The notes: a model not told the origin generated them from the sequence alone. DNA of 64,000 bases from Mya arenaria (GCF_026914265.1 NC_069126.1:72830219-72894218); one strand, 5' to 3'. Shown: positions 22,376 through 32,340, counted from the stretch's first letter. Made by a program: numbers and translations.

Positions 22376-25204
22376 AACAAAAAAATACTTCTAGTTGACA
22401 AATATTTATTCTTGGACTTGGACCCATACCCTCTTAGTTGTTTTGCATGCATGATCCATTAATACTAAAATTGTAACATGCCTTAATTCTTGTAATTGAA
22501 ACATGGCAGTAAATCAAAGCATGGCTTAACCATCACAGACCATTGACTACCTCGCATATTTGTAGGTTTTTAAGCTGAATGGTTTGTGATTTCAAAAAAA
22601 GGCTGAATAAGCTGGATCTACTTGATCTACTTAAATTGTATTGTTTACATTTGCACTACATTGTTTGTCCGTATACAAAAGATACTATCATTTTACCGAA
22701 TACACAGGGGTTACCTTCAACCATTTCTTTTTCTTAGGAGAAACGTAACTGTTCTCTACTGTTGTTAAATGTATAGAAAATGAGTGAAACTTTATCCCCC
22801 TAGGTTGGGGTCGTGAAGCACTAGAAATCAATGGAATCTTCCATGCAAATTGGTCAATTGACTTTAGAATATATAGAAAGTTTAGTAAGTGGTGTCTAAC
22901 TTTAACAACAAATGCTGTCGTGGTTATATTTTATTTGTATTTAATACTGAAGAAGGGTTTCGCCATGACCTATCAGCGGATTAAAATGGGTGGTTGTGCA
23001 GGACTGAGAGGATTTATATAACTTTCAATATAATTAAAGACATGATCACTGTTAACAGCAAAGTTAGTCGTATCTTTGTTGTATATGCAAACATATTGTA
23101 AATAATCATACCGTTCGATGTGTGATGATTAAACGTAAAGTTACAGACTACAACATTGTGTTTGATAAACGCGTTTTCACTGAACTTTAATATAAAGGCC
23201 ATATGGGCTGTAGAAAACAATGTTCTAATGTTTTACATATTGTATACATGAATGCATGATTATCTGTATCATTAATACCCTAATATAAACATATGTTAAT
23301 CAAAAAGTTAACGTTGATTCATGTTTGCCATTATTTTAATAAACGGTACATTCTTTATCATGTTGTGTTCCTATTTTATTACCAAACCAATAATAAATAA
23401 TTACTTATTGGCTTCAATTTTCTTTATAATTTTCAGATTTTATGTTAATAGGGTTCAATGAAAAGTTATTCTACTTTAATTTGAAGGCTCAAAAGTCTTA
23501 CATCTGAAGATAATTACAACATCATCGGCTGGTTATTGCCAACAAAAGACGTTTCGGTTTAAACAAATATGACGGGTATCCGTCTGCTCAGGTCTGAGAG
23601 GAGAATAATCTCAAAAAACTCAAATGCTGTAATTTGAACTTTGTTAAATTATGGAAAAGGTTGGGATACCACATATTGCACAATGTAGTGCAATCAATAA
23701 GAATGTTTTGCTACGCGCGCATAGGTAGTGTTAATATTCATATTTAATTAAATATAATCAAACTTAAAAGTTTTGATAAGTTGACTATTATGTGCATTTC
23801 GAGAAATTTAAACCTAGATGTCCTATTAAGACTTATTTATTTTGACTAGTATCCGTATACTATAAATATACCCCTGGAATTCCCAGCCGATTAATAGGTC
23901 TACGCTGGGATACCACGATTGATTGTTCCGAATCTTAATAATAGAAAGAATGGTTTTCCTCATTATCGGATGCATAGAGAATTTTTGGTCTAATACTTAA
24001 CCGCTTATTGATTTTAATCATATAATTATTAACTACAAAAAAACACGTATACCCTCACACCAGTTTCAGAAGTGCAATCTGATAGTGTTAGTCCGAACGG
24101 ATATGAAAATTTACTCAATTCAAGTTGATGGACGTGTATAGATAGACATGTAGAAGGGGTTAACCAGTTGCATTTTGACTGCATTAGCCCACTTTATTAC
24201 TATTCAAATATCGTCTGCTTTCGTTTTGGCTGCAGTAATACAACAGCTTATGTACGATACAACATGATTCAATGATTTGCATTTCTGTAACAAGGAAGTT
24301 AATAGTGTAAATATGTTTTAACATGATTATACTAAAATAGAAACATTATAATCTTAAAACTTACATCAGTATCTCCAGGAATATACATCTTTTCACAAGA
24401 AAAGTTATTACAATCGAACTTGAAGTTTGACAGCGACTGTTTCACCCCGTAAACAAACACAACTGCAACTGCGCATTGTAAAATGTCATATGAGTCACAT
24501 GGAGTGAAGGTATTGGCAATCAGACAGAAACAGTGCACTTGCACAGTATGTCTGCCGACCGAAAGATTTACACGTGGAATGCAAATATAGCGGTGATATA
24601 AATTTGAGCGTTCGTCGATTCATTTTTGTAATAATTTAATAAGAAATTACTTTGTACACAAAGAGAGTCTTAAACATAAACGCAAGAATAATCAGCGCAA
24701 AATGCCTTGTAGGACTTTGGACTTATGAACCTAACGTTATTCATAAAACTATTATATACTTACGTAGACACTAGCGGGGCCAGGGCGGGGAACTCACCCG
24801 GCACCTCCCTCCACCTTAAATCGTCAAAGTTCACTTTTAATTTCAATATACAAGAAGGAAAAAGGGTATAAAACACGCCCAAAATTCAGCATTATACATT
24901 TTAGATAATTATCTAACATTGTAGAAGAGTTCAATGGGACTTGCTCATGTTTTGTAAAATGCACTTTTTTGTATGACAAAAAAGTCTGGTAAATCATTAG
25001 GAGTGTTAAAACTAGTAAACCAAAAGCTAGCACCATTCAGCAAATGTTCTTACTTGCTCAAATATCGTTTTTGAAGACCACATGATATTAATAAGCATTA
25101 ATAAAGTTAATAAAGCCTCTGTTGTTGCGGTATTGGTTTATTGACATTATCACGTAAAGTTATCAATGTATTTTTAAAAGGTCAAAATATCCATCACATT
25201 TGTA
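22376..25204. other. Noncoding stretch with one possible minus-strand exon
   Basis: No repeat family was traced apart from the short piece at 22950-22985. Two long AT-rich runs hold no ORFs of note. The only coding candidate is the minus-strand segment at 24365-24551, listed separately. Confidence 0.4.
24365..24551 (-). CDS. Possible internal exon, unrecognised
   Basis: On the minus strand ...cggcag precedes base 24551 and ACTGAT|GTAAGT ends the segment at 24365. The single open frame reads HCFCLIANTFTPCDSYD, then LQCAVAVVFVYGVKQSL, then CNNFSCEKMYIPGD. The donor is excellent and the acceptor weak. It is Cys-rich with one hydrophobic stretch. It could belong with the membrane-protein exon at 15831-16212 on the same strand, but that link is a guess. 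Confidence 0.3.
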
Positions 25205-25300
25205 TAAGTCCTGGTGTTCTAGTGGTTAAAGTGTTTGTTTCCTTTCGTTTTCTTGACTTGACTGGCGTAGGTGTGCACCCCACTAAAAGTAAAAGACTTT
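25205..25300 (+). mobile_element. tRNA-headed SINE fragment
   Basis: An A-box-like TTCTAGTGGTTAAAGTG and a B-box-like GTAGGTGTGCACCCC lie at tRNA-like spacing, followed by CACTAAAAG. It is related to the minus-strand copy at 5345-5428 through TTGACTT, GGCGT and GCACCCCACTAAAA. Confidence 0.5.
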
Positions 25301-25489
25301 TTATACTATAATAACTATAATATTATTTTTGTCTCATTACCTGAAAAAAAAAATTGTTTTAATTACGTGAGTGAGTCCCTTTAACGAAGTTTTTATTTCA
25401 ATTCGAATATGAAACATGAACTAAAAGGACACGCCAGATTAACAATTAGTTCACAACTAGATATATCCATTACTTTTCTGTTAAAGGTT

Positions 25490-25659
25490 TATATATAGTA
25501 TGTATGCACTGTGCTGTTTGTAGAGTTGTGTGCTGTTCTATGTTTCTTGTTTGTGAATTTGTGTTCTATGTCTTTGGCGTTGCCTATTGCCACTAAACCG
25601 GGTTTATGTTTAAACTTTTTGCTACTGAGCATGTTTCTGTAGCTTTTTGCATATATATT
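25490..25659 (+). repeat. Dispersed ~210-bp repeat, copy C
   Basis: It matches copy A closely from tatatatagtatgtatgcact to gcatgtttctgtagcttttt but lacks the first ~20-40 bp of copies A and B. Confidence 0.7.
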
Positions 25660-27996
25660 CAGTTTAAAACGTAAGTAATGGTTGCGTCATGTGTCAATGA
25701 AACAAAAAGATACATTGTTACGAGCATAAAATTATTATTTTTTGAAAACATACAAGGTTCTTTTCTACTGCATCTGTATTTATGTATATACAGAAATTCA
25801 CTAGCAACGTCCAGTATTAGTCGGTTTAAGTTAGTTCATGAAGACAAAACTAAAATATAAAAAAAACAACAACAGATTTTCGTACATTGCAATTCCAAAA
25901 AAGAAAATGTTCAATAAATATCACATCGCCCGAGTCTCCCAGCTAGTCAGAATATTTAGGAACGTCCTCCTGTATCAGACGAGGATGAGAGCGTGGTCGA
26001 CACGGACATTAGTTGATTTTTATAAACTATCGATAAATACATTGATTATCCTGTGATCATTTTGTGGATACTATTCTAGTTTAAACCGTGACTTTTTAGG
26101 AAATATCATATTTAGCAACATAAACTGATAAGTAAGTCTGAGTCTTTCACAAGTGGATTGTTATTGCTCTAAAATAAGAACATCTATTACTGATTCGTGT
26201 CCTGCTGAACTATTTGCTTCGTTTTGTTACAAAATTATATATATTGCCATATCACTGTATGACCATTTACTCTTATATAGCCCAATAAATTTCCTACACA
26301 AATATGTTTGATGATATAGCCTAAACAGAACATCCTCTAGCATGAGTTACTGTCTATTTAATTTCAACGCTTTTTTGAAAACATTTCAAAACAAAAACAT
26401 TTTATATTGTTATACCCGGTTCTTGCTCTAACAACTGCACCACTATTTTTATTTCCGGGCAACCAGAACTGTTCCTCCAGATATCGGACTCTGTCGGGTG
26501 CAATATGCCAACTGTTTTAAAACATGTGAAGACAAAACCAACTAGTTGCACATGTGTGGTTATGTCTCAACATAAATTGACATATTATTTCCACTTTAAA
26601 TGCCAAAACAAAACAATTAATACTTTAAATTAAGTGCAATCGATTATCAAATTATGAACATGGTTCAAAAGCCTAATTCCAGAGACGATACTTAAATATC
26701 CATTGAAAATATCACATTTGAAACAACTAACTTAGTTACTTAAAGAACGTTTTTTGGTGTTCCTGAAAAATTACCATAATGATAGATACGTGGAGATGTA
26801 TCAACAATTTGACAATTGGGCTAAAACGTAAATAATTTGTAATGTTTCTAAAACATTTTCAAGAATACAACATTCATGTTCAGCTATGTCAGCCAATGAG
26901 GCTGTATACTAAAGTCAGTAAGGTGACCTGAAGTAGAATCTTTTTTTATAAAGAAGGGATCGTTCGCTGTACACACTCAGCTTATTCTCAATCATTAAGA
27001 TTTTACTTAATGTCTTCTTACTATTCAATAGTCATATAAGTAAAATGTATAGAAAATCTTTTTATTTTCTAAGTATTTCTGATGAACTTTCAAATCATTA
27101 TTTGAATAGTACATACTATTTATCGGTTATGATCCCTTTTTACAAATAAAGTCGATCTTATGAATACAATAAGCAATCTGACATAAAACAGTGTTAGCAC
27201 TATTATACTCTTTTTGGCCATTTTCTGTAACCGGTAACTATATCTAAAATACAAAAAAATAAAATGTGATCCATGTCTTTTAAATACCTCATGTTAAGCA
27301 CACTCCAAAGTTTGTCAAAGTTTGGCATTTTGCTAATAACAGTATACTATTTTCTACATTTTAATTAATACATAATGGACCCTCATTCAACTTCTATGTT
27401 AATAAACTTAAAATCTTTGCTACGAGATCAGCAATAAATTCATTCTAAGAAAAGGTCTTTATTTTCCACAATGTACTTATGAACAATAAAGTACCAAGAG
27501 TTTCACCAAACATGCTTTTGAAACTATCGCTCCTAATATCTATAAATTCAAGGCTTTTCATTAAAATGCTTGATAAAGATTTAATATTTTTGCTTATGTG
27601 GCATGTCTGACAGGTTTGTTTGGTAAACTTCATAATATTGTATTGATTTTGTCATTTGTAGATTCATCCGATCTAAGAGGGTTTTTTTCATGGTGGAACT
27701 ACTTGATCTCCTTTTTGTGTAAACATTTCCACCTGTATTGATTATTGCAGAGAAACTTCACAAATAACGAGTGTTAATAATTTGAGCAAACTGGGAAGTT
27801 TTGTTTTGATGTTTGAAAAATGAAAATGGAAATGGAATGGACTTGGGGAAATAGGCTGATAGAAAAGCCCCCCCCCTTGTTGAAAATCCCACCCCCCTAT
27901 TTTCACCCCCGTTTTCTGTATTCCATTATTTGTGGTGGCTACAAAGAACTCATGCACACATACAAACACACAAACATACAATATGACAGCCGATAC
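25660..27996. other. Noncoding, left flank of the compact gene island
   Basis: No repeat with terminal structure and no coding exon were recognised. A short C-rich patch at 27870-27910 (cccccccc..., cacccccctattttcaccccc) lies just before the first island gene and could be part of its promoter; no clear TATA box was seen there. Confidence 0.4.
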
Positions 27997-28359
27997 ATGT
28001 CAAACACGTCAAACTATTCGTATGATAAGAGATTCGGAAAACGTTTTCGATGTTGTGAGTGGTGTGGTGGATACAGTAACATTGACTATCTCTTACTCGT
28101 TATGAAAAACTGTGTGTTCGAACATTCCGCGTGTCCAAGCTGTTTCGATAAATACAACGGTTCTTGTCCTGCTTGTTGGTTGAACCATCCAGTTGCGTTA
28201 GCACACATTAAGGAAAGGAAACGATACTACAAGGAATTGGGTAAAATAGAAACTAACGACTGGTTATTGAGGGAGATGAGGCATGATTACCTCGTCACCA
28301 TTAAGAAAAGCACAAGAGAAAAGTTCAAAAGTGACGTGTTGATGTTCGCCTTTTTGTAA
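27997..28359 (+). CDS. Small C3HC4 RING-finger protein, cassette 1
   Basis: 120 aa from the ATG at 27997, chosen because its paralogue at 29915 starts at the equivalent place (118 aa). The core fits the RING-HC consensus: C20-x2-C23-x15-C39-x3-H43-x2-C46-x2-C49-x7-C57-x2-C60, with the usual CPxC last pair (CPACW). A basic tail follows (HIKERKRYYKELG). RING proteins of this type are usually ubiquitin E3 ligases that bind an E2; with almost nothing outside the RING, substrate choice cannot be told. It is intronless and is followed after only ~12 bp by the TATA box of the next gene. The frame is open further upstream (to 27820) but that part is low complexity. Whether it is host or virus-derived is unknown. 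Confidence 0.7.
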   Translation: MSNTSNYSYDKRFGKRFRCCEWCGGYSNIDYLLLVMKNCVFEHSACPSCFDKYNGSCPACWLNHPVALAHIKERKRYYKELGKIETNDWLLREMRHDYLVTIKKSTREKFKSDVLMFAFL

Positions 28360-28371
28360 AGTTCAAATGGG

Positions 28372-28378
28372 TATAAAA
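28372..28378 (+). promoter_or_regulatory. TATA box of the cassette-1 CQCD gene
   Basis: TATAAAA lies 51 bp before the ATG at 28429 and only 12 bp after the RING stop, so the promoter fits entirely in the 69-bp gap. Confidence 0.6.
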
Positions 28379-28428
28379 GCAAAATACTGCAAAACATTGC
28401 AATATACTGCAAAACAAAACTGCAAAAC

Positions 28429-28959
28429 ATGGCAAAGCTAATCAAATGTTTAATGTCAGATGAAAATGAATCCAATCACCACCGATATTGGCTTAAATAT
28501 GAAAACAAGGGTACCCCCTTTTCATGCCATGATTTTTTCGATATGTACCTCTGCAATTTCTGTATCGATAACTGCCAGTGCGACGACTGTAAATTGTACA
28601 GACAGAAGATGGATTTGAATGATTCCAATGCCATGAACTGTGAGATGGATGAAATGGCTAACACCGTAAAAACACAGAAATCAGACAACAGCAATACCTT
28701 ACCGCAACAAACCGAATCGATGAGTGTTGATATGTTGGATAAGGAAATGTTCATGAATTATTATGAAATGTTCAAACCGCAGATGGATTTAAACGATTCC
28801 AGTTCCAATGCGGGAATGAAAAGAAAAGTGGAAAATGGTGAGATGGATAACATTGTAAAAAGACAGAAAATAGAATACAGCAATACCTCCCCCCAGCAAA
28901 CCGAATCGATGAGAGTTGGTATGTTTGACAAGGACAATGACTGTATGGATCTTGTTTGA
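28429..28959 (+). CDS. CQCD-motif nuclear-type protein, cassette 1
   Basis: 176 aa, intronless. N-terminal third has Cys residues (SCHDFFDMYLCNFC) then one NCQCDDCKLYR motif at residues ~48-58. The C-terminal part holds two related acidic segments (QKMDLNDSN, PQMDLNDSS) and a bipartite-like basic signal MKRKVENGEMD followed by VKRQK. The repeated phrase PQQTESM occurs twice, indicating an internal duplication. The protein at 30328 is a paralogue with the same KRK-ENxEMD-VK-QK order. The C-x-C-x2-C spacing suggests metal binding, but no named domain fits. AATAAA occurs at 28996, 37 bp after the stop. Confidence 0.65.
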   Translation: MAKLIKCLMSDENESNHHRYWLKYENKGTPFSCHDFFDMYLCNFCIDNCQCDDCKLYRQKMDLNDSNAMNCEMDEMANTVKTQKSDNSNTLPQQTESMSVDMLDKEMFMNYYEMFKPQMDLNDSSSNAGMKRKVENGEMDNIVKRQKIEYSNTSPQQTESMRVGMFDKDNDCMDLV

Positions 28960-29077
28960 TATTTATGCAAAAAGCTACAATGTGCTTCTATTTGAAATAA
29001 ATGAACATAAAACTAATATGAAAGTTTTGACGATGAAAAATTTTGGTATTGGTTACAAACAATCTACAATCTACAAC

Positions 29078-29200
29078 ATGTCAAGCAAATCATCTCCTCA
29101 GCACTACTCAACTGAAGACGAAAAACTACAAGCAATGGCAGAAGACTATTTGCGAGATGCGGCAGAGTCTTGTATGGATGTGAGCATGGATGAGAAATAA
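29078..29200 (+). CDS. Short acidic ORF with MAEDYLRDA motif, cassette 1
   Basis: 40 aa from the ATG at 29078: starts MSSKSSPQHYSTEDEK and carries AMAEDYLRDAAESC. The MAEDYLRDA core recurs in the second cassette at 31827-32087, where a nearby MSSQAS start also exists, so both come from one ancestral ORF. Function unknown. The frame is short and the locus may be a decayed gene. It sits between the CQCD gene and the ORF at 29378 on the same strand. Confidence 0.45.
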   Translation: MSSKSSPQHYSTEDEKLQAMAEDYLRDAAESCMDVSMDEK

Positions 29201-29377
29201 TTCAGCGCAGTAAAAGTAAAAGCAGACGTTCTTACTCCACCTGCTAGCCCGATAAGGAAGAGGTTCAAGGCATGGGAAGGAAAAGATGAAGCTACAGCTG
29301 TTGTCCTTTCAGATGATGACGATATCGAGGATGGGAATTTTAGCGATGATCTTGAAAATTCTTCGCCGGCTTCCCCT

Positions 29378-29617
29378 TTGGATCATGATAAAGTTGCGAA
29401 AATACTTGAACAAATATACAATATTCAGGAGTCAAAATATGAGGCAGACCAGATCAGGAGGTGCGTTGAAATGTACAGAGAGATCAAGTATTGTGAGACG
29501 AAAGAAGCGTGGACAGCACTGAGACACAGTTCAAATTATGCCGAACCTGAGATTCTAAACGATTTTCGGTTGAAGCACATAGGCTATATGTGGGAAACGA
29601 TAAAACCATACTTATGA
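29378..29617 (+). CDS. ORF of unknown function, island gene
   Basis: 79 aa (MDHDKVAKILEQIYNIQESK...), mostly helical in look, rich in charged residues, with no Cys cluster. The same frame remains open for some distance upstream, where it reads a Pro/Ser and acidic tract (SDDDDIEDGN). The true start is therefore uncertain. AATAAA at 29711 is 94 bp after the stop. No family recognised. In the second cassette no counterpart of this part is visible. Confidence 0.4.
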   Translation: MDHDKVAKILEQIYNIQESKYEADQIRRCVEMYREIKYCETKEAWTALRHSSNYAEPEILNDFRLKHIGYMWETIKPYL

Positions 29618-29710
29618 ACAATGAACCTGGGGACTCTGAGTATCAGGACTTTGAAGACATTTAGTGTGTTATGATGCTTCAAGTTTTTGTAGATAACGAT
29701 TCAATTGTAA

Positions 29711-29716
29711 AATAAA
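29711..29716 (+). terminator. Poly(A) signal AATAAA
   Basis: It lies 94 bp after the stop at 29617 and closes cassette 1. The next TATA box is 160 bp further on. Confidence 0.5.
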
Positions 29717-29876
29717 AATTGAAAAAATGAAATATTCTTTGTCTTGTGTTTTCGTAAATGTGTAAAACGCAGCAAATATAGACAGTAATTTATTGTTGCA
29801 CCAACAGTTAAGACTTGCCATGTTACTGTTGTCAAAACATTTGAATTACATAAACTGAATGAAATCGGCTTGACAC

Positions 29877-29884
29877 TATATAAG
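29877..29884 (+). promoter_or_regulatory. TATA box of the cassette-2 RING gene
   Basis: TATATAAG begins 38 bp before the ATG at 29915, the normal TATA-to-start range for a gene with a very short leader. Confidence 0.6.
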
Positions 29885-29914
29885 TGAAATATTTTTGAAC
29901 CTCTTAAATAAAGT

Positions 29915-30271
29915 ATGGCTCACAACAACGGTCCAAAAAACTCAAAATGTATTTCGTATGATAAGAGACTCGGAAAACGTTTCAGAGCTTGCCATTGGTG
30001 CGGTGGCTACAGTAACATTGACTATCTCTTGCTCGTTATGAAACAATGTGCATTCGAACATTCCGCGTGTCCAAGCTGTTTTGATAAATACAACGGCGTT
30101 TGTCCTGCTTGTTGGTTGAGCCATCCAGTAGCGTTAAAACACATTAAAGAAAGGAAACGATACTACAAGAAATTGGGTATCTCAGAAGGAAAAGATTATC
30201 TGACTAGAATCAAGCAAAGCGCAAGAAAACAGTTTAAGCGCTACTGGATGTTGAGATATGCATTATTTTAG
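29915..30271 (+). CDS. Small C3HC4 RING-finger protein, cassette 2
   Basis: 118 aa, paralogue of the protein at 27997. The RING reads C26-x2-C29-x15-C45-x3-H49-x2-C52-x2-C55-x7-C63-x2-C66, with CHWC replacing CEWC in the first pair. The block GGYSNIDYLLLVMK is unchanged between copies, as is CPSCFDKYNG. The tails differ (LTRIKQSARKQFKRYW against TIKKSTREKFKSDVL) but stay basic. All zinc ligands are kept in both copies, so both seem to have been under selection. The start is fixed by the TATA box at 29877 and agreement with the paralogue. Confidence 0.75.
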   Translation: MAHNNGPKNSKCISYDKRLGKRFRACHWCGGYSNIDYLLLVMKQCAFEHSACPSCFDKYNGVCPACWLSHPVALKHIKERKRYYKKLGISEGKDYLTRIKQSARKQFKRYWMLRYALF

Positions 30272-30327
30272 GGCCACGGTTTTGAATATATCTTGCTGAA
30301 ATCAACAAATGTCAAACAAAACGCATA

Positions 30328-30843
30328 ATGACAAGCAATTGTATTGAGAACTGCCAGTGTGACGACTGTAAGTTTTTCAGATTAAATTATGATGACCATA
30401 AGTTTTTCGAAATTGAGAACAGCCAGTGCGACGAGTGTAACTACAGAAAACAGAAAACAGAGAGGTACAACGCTGTTACAATTAATACAGATCAATGTCT
30501 TGAAAACTGCCAGTGCGACACATGTAAGTTGTACAGAAAGGTTTTCTGCCAGTGCGACAAATGTAAATTGTACTACACAGAACAAAAAGAGATGCTGGTT
30601 GATGATTGTACATCGAACTTGAGCGCTAAAAGAAAAACTGAAAACTGTGAAATGGACAGCGATGTGAACAATGTAAAAAAACAGAAAACCAGCCATGATA
30701 CTGCCCCCCAACAGATGGATGCTGAAATGTCGGGAAAGGACGAAGACTTTCAAAACGCTATGGGTTCCTGTCCGACAATGACGTATGGTCCTTATAACAA
30801 TAGTACCAATAACTGCCAGTGCGACGGCTGTACTGCCGAGTAA
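30328..30843 (+). CDS. CQCD-repeat nuclear-type protein, cassette 2
   Basis: 171 aa with five CQCDxC-type motifs: NCQCDDCKFFR, NSQCDECN, NCQCDTCKLYR, FCQCDKCKLYY and a C-terminal NCQCDGC. The paralogue at 28429 has only one, so the motif was multiplied in this copy. Between motifs four and five lies AKRKTENCEMD...VKKQK, a likely nuclear signal also present in the paralogue. C-x-C-x2-C repeats suggest zinc or other metal binding; no named domain fits. AATAAA at 30880 is 37 bp after the stop. A TATA-like gaatatatc precedes the gene, but it is weaker than that of the neighbours. Confidence 0.65.
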   Translation: MTSNCIENCQCDDCKFFRLNYDDHKFFEIENSQCDECNYRKQKTERYNAVTINTDQCLENCQCDTCKLYRKVFCQCDKCKLYYTEQKEMLVDDCTSNLSAKRKTENCEMDSDVNNVKKQKTSHDTAPQQMDAEMSGKDEDFQNAMGSCPTMTYGPYNNSTNNCQCDGCTAE

Positions 30844-31132
30844 CATTATTGAAATCACAATGATGTGAAAACATTTCTGAATAAACATACAAACGAATGC
30901 TTTAAACTTGTTTTTATTGAATTCAGTAAGAACTTGTACCTACAGTATTTTCAGTGTAAGAACTGTCAACCCAAACCTAGTACGATCATGGCAAAGCAAA
31001 TTTGAAATTACAGTGATGTGAACATAATTCTGACTTCTGACAATATAAAATAAACATAAAAAACGAATGCTTTGAAATTGCTTTTTATTGAATTTCGTAA
31101 TATTCACTTGTAAGTGGCAGAAGTAAAGTAAT
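30844..31132. terminator. Convergent, duplicated poly(A) region
   Basis: Two similar ~110-bp blocks (from about 30850 and 31010) each contain plus-strand AATAAA (30880, 31049) then aacgaatgctttraa and a minus-strand AATAAA (30913-30918, 31084-31089). They end the CQCD gene from the left and the coiled-coil gene from the right. Confidence 0.6.
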
Positions 31133-31603
31133 TCATGAAAAATCTTGAGTGTTTTCGTTGAATAGTTCCATACAGGCAGCTTCGTCTAAGGATTGCAGGT
31201 TGTCTGTTTGAGATTTCAAGCCCAAAACTTCGTCTTCCAATGCCGTGTTATTTTGCTTAATCTGATTGTTTTCCGCGGTCAGCTGTGACAGATTCAATTC
31301 AACTGTATTGAAGTTATGCAAATGTTCTAACTCAGTTGTTAAACGAGTTATTTCATATTGTTGTGCTGTGTTAGTTTGCTTATACCGATCGTTCTCTCTG
31401 GTCAAACTAAACACCTTTTGTTGTAGTGCGCCACATTTCTTGCGATACTCAGTCGTCGCTAGTTTGTTTTGCAGAAAAGTTTTTTCGATATTGTCAAGTA
31501 TCGAGACGATGTCTTTGAACGTAGACTCGTGCTTGTTATCACCCATACATAGTCTCGCTACGAAGCCGGTAATTTGTAAATTAAGGTTGCTTATGTCCGT
31601 CAT
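31133..31603 (-). CDS. Coiled-coil protein on the opposite strand
   Basis: 156 aa starting MTDISNLNLQITGFVARLCM. From about residue 35 to 140 the sequence has heptad-like Leu/Ile spacing with N/Q/E/K between (LTRENDRYKQTNTAQQYEI, LTTELEHL, LTAENNQIKQNN, LEDEVLGLKSQ), typical of a long dimeric coiled coil. No other domain is seen. The blocks LTRENDRYKQTNTA and LTAENNQIKQNNTA show an internal repeat. GATATAAATC at 31643-31653 (minus-strand sense) lies ~40 bp before the start, and AATAAA lies ~44 bp after the stop. It is inserted between the second and third genes of cassette 2; cassette 1 has no counterpart. Confidence 0.6.
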   Translation of the reverse strand: MTDISNLNLQITGFVARLCMGDNKHESTFKDIVSILDNIEKTFLQNKLATTEYRKKCGALQQKVFSLTRENDRYKQTNTAQQYEITRLTTELEHLHNFNTVELNLSQLTAENNQIKQNNTALEDEVLGLKSQTDNLQSLDEAACMELFNENTQDFS

Positions 31604-31740
31604 ATTTCTATTGTGAGCGAGTTCAATGTCAGTTTTATTTTCGATTTATATCATGGAATGCGATTTACTAGTGAATTATTTTTTTCATATTATAAGGCTT
31701 GAAATTTGTTACTTGTCATACACATTCTCAAACAATTATG
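31604..31740. promoter_or_regulatory. Divergent promoter between coiled-coil and MAEDYLRDA genes
   Basis: Within 137 bp there are two TATA-like elements facing opposite ways: GATATAAATC for the minus-strand gene (31643-31653) and TATTATAAGG for the plus strand (31688-31697), the latter 45 bp before an ATG at 31741. Confidence 0.5.
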
Positions 31741-31826
31741 TCCAGTCAAGCATCGACACAGCAAACAACGCCTTGTGAGAACACCAGTGAAAACGAGCAA
31801 AAAGCGAATCTTGTTCTCAGCAACCC

Positions 31827-32087
31827 ATGAATGATATCAATGAATATGAAAAAATGATGGAGATGGCAGAAGATTATTTGCGAGATGCTGAAGAACAAAA
31901 ATCGAGCGAAATCGAATCCATGCAAGATGACAACCCAGACAGGGCAGCTTGTTATATGAGAAATTGCTGCGTTTGTGACGGTTACTGTTATGATAGTGAT
32001 AATTTTGAAGACATTGAGACCGTAGACGAGGAAGTAAAAATTGACGAAATTAAACCAAGTATTTTTGTGAGCGAAAACAAGAATTGA
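31827..32087 (+). CDS. Acidic ORF with MAEDYLRDA motif, cassette 2
   Basis: 86 aa: MNDINEYEKMMEMAEDYLRDAEEQ..., then a Cys cluster RNCCVCDGYCYDSD and an acidic C-terminus (ETVDEEVKIDEIK). The MAEDYLRDA core is shared with the ORF at 29078-29200. An MSSQAS start near 31741, matching the MSSKSS start of cassette 1, lies just after the TATA element, so the true 5' structure is uncertain and the gene may be decayed. AATAAA at 32181 is ~94 bp after the stop. Confidence 0.45.
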   Translation: MNDINEYEKMMEMAEDYLRDAEEQKSSEIESMQDDNPDRAACYMRNCCVCDGYCYDSDNFEDIETVDEEVKIDEIKPSIFVSENKN

Positions 32088-32331
32088 CATTAGTTTTCAA
32101 TCCGCTCAAACATGATGATACTTCATTAAGTGCTTTCCGAATGAAAAGGTTCAAACAATTGTTTTGATGTTTTAACTTTGAATAAATGCGTTGAAATGCA
32201 ATTTGATTGTTTGCTTTATCTCGATTGAAAAATAGAAGCATAGTGACATAGTAGCAAGCACTGTACCTAGCATTGAAGATTGCATGGTCCATGGCTTAAA
32301 ATAATGCAATGAGTGGAACGTATATAGTTCA

Positions 32332-32340
32332 TATATAAAA
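32332..32340 (+). promoter_or_regulatory. TATA box of the CPxLYPC gene
   Basis: TATATAAAA begins 68 bp before the ATG at 32400 and is the strongest TATA match in the island. Confidence 0.55.
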
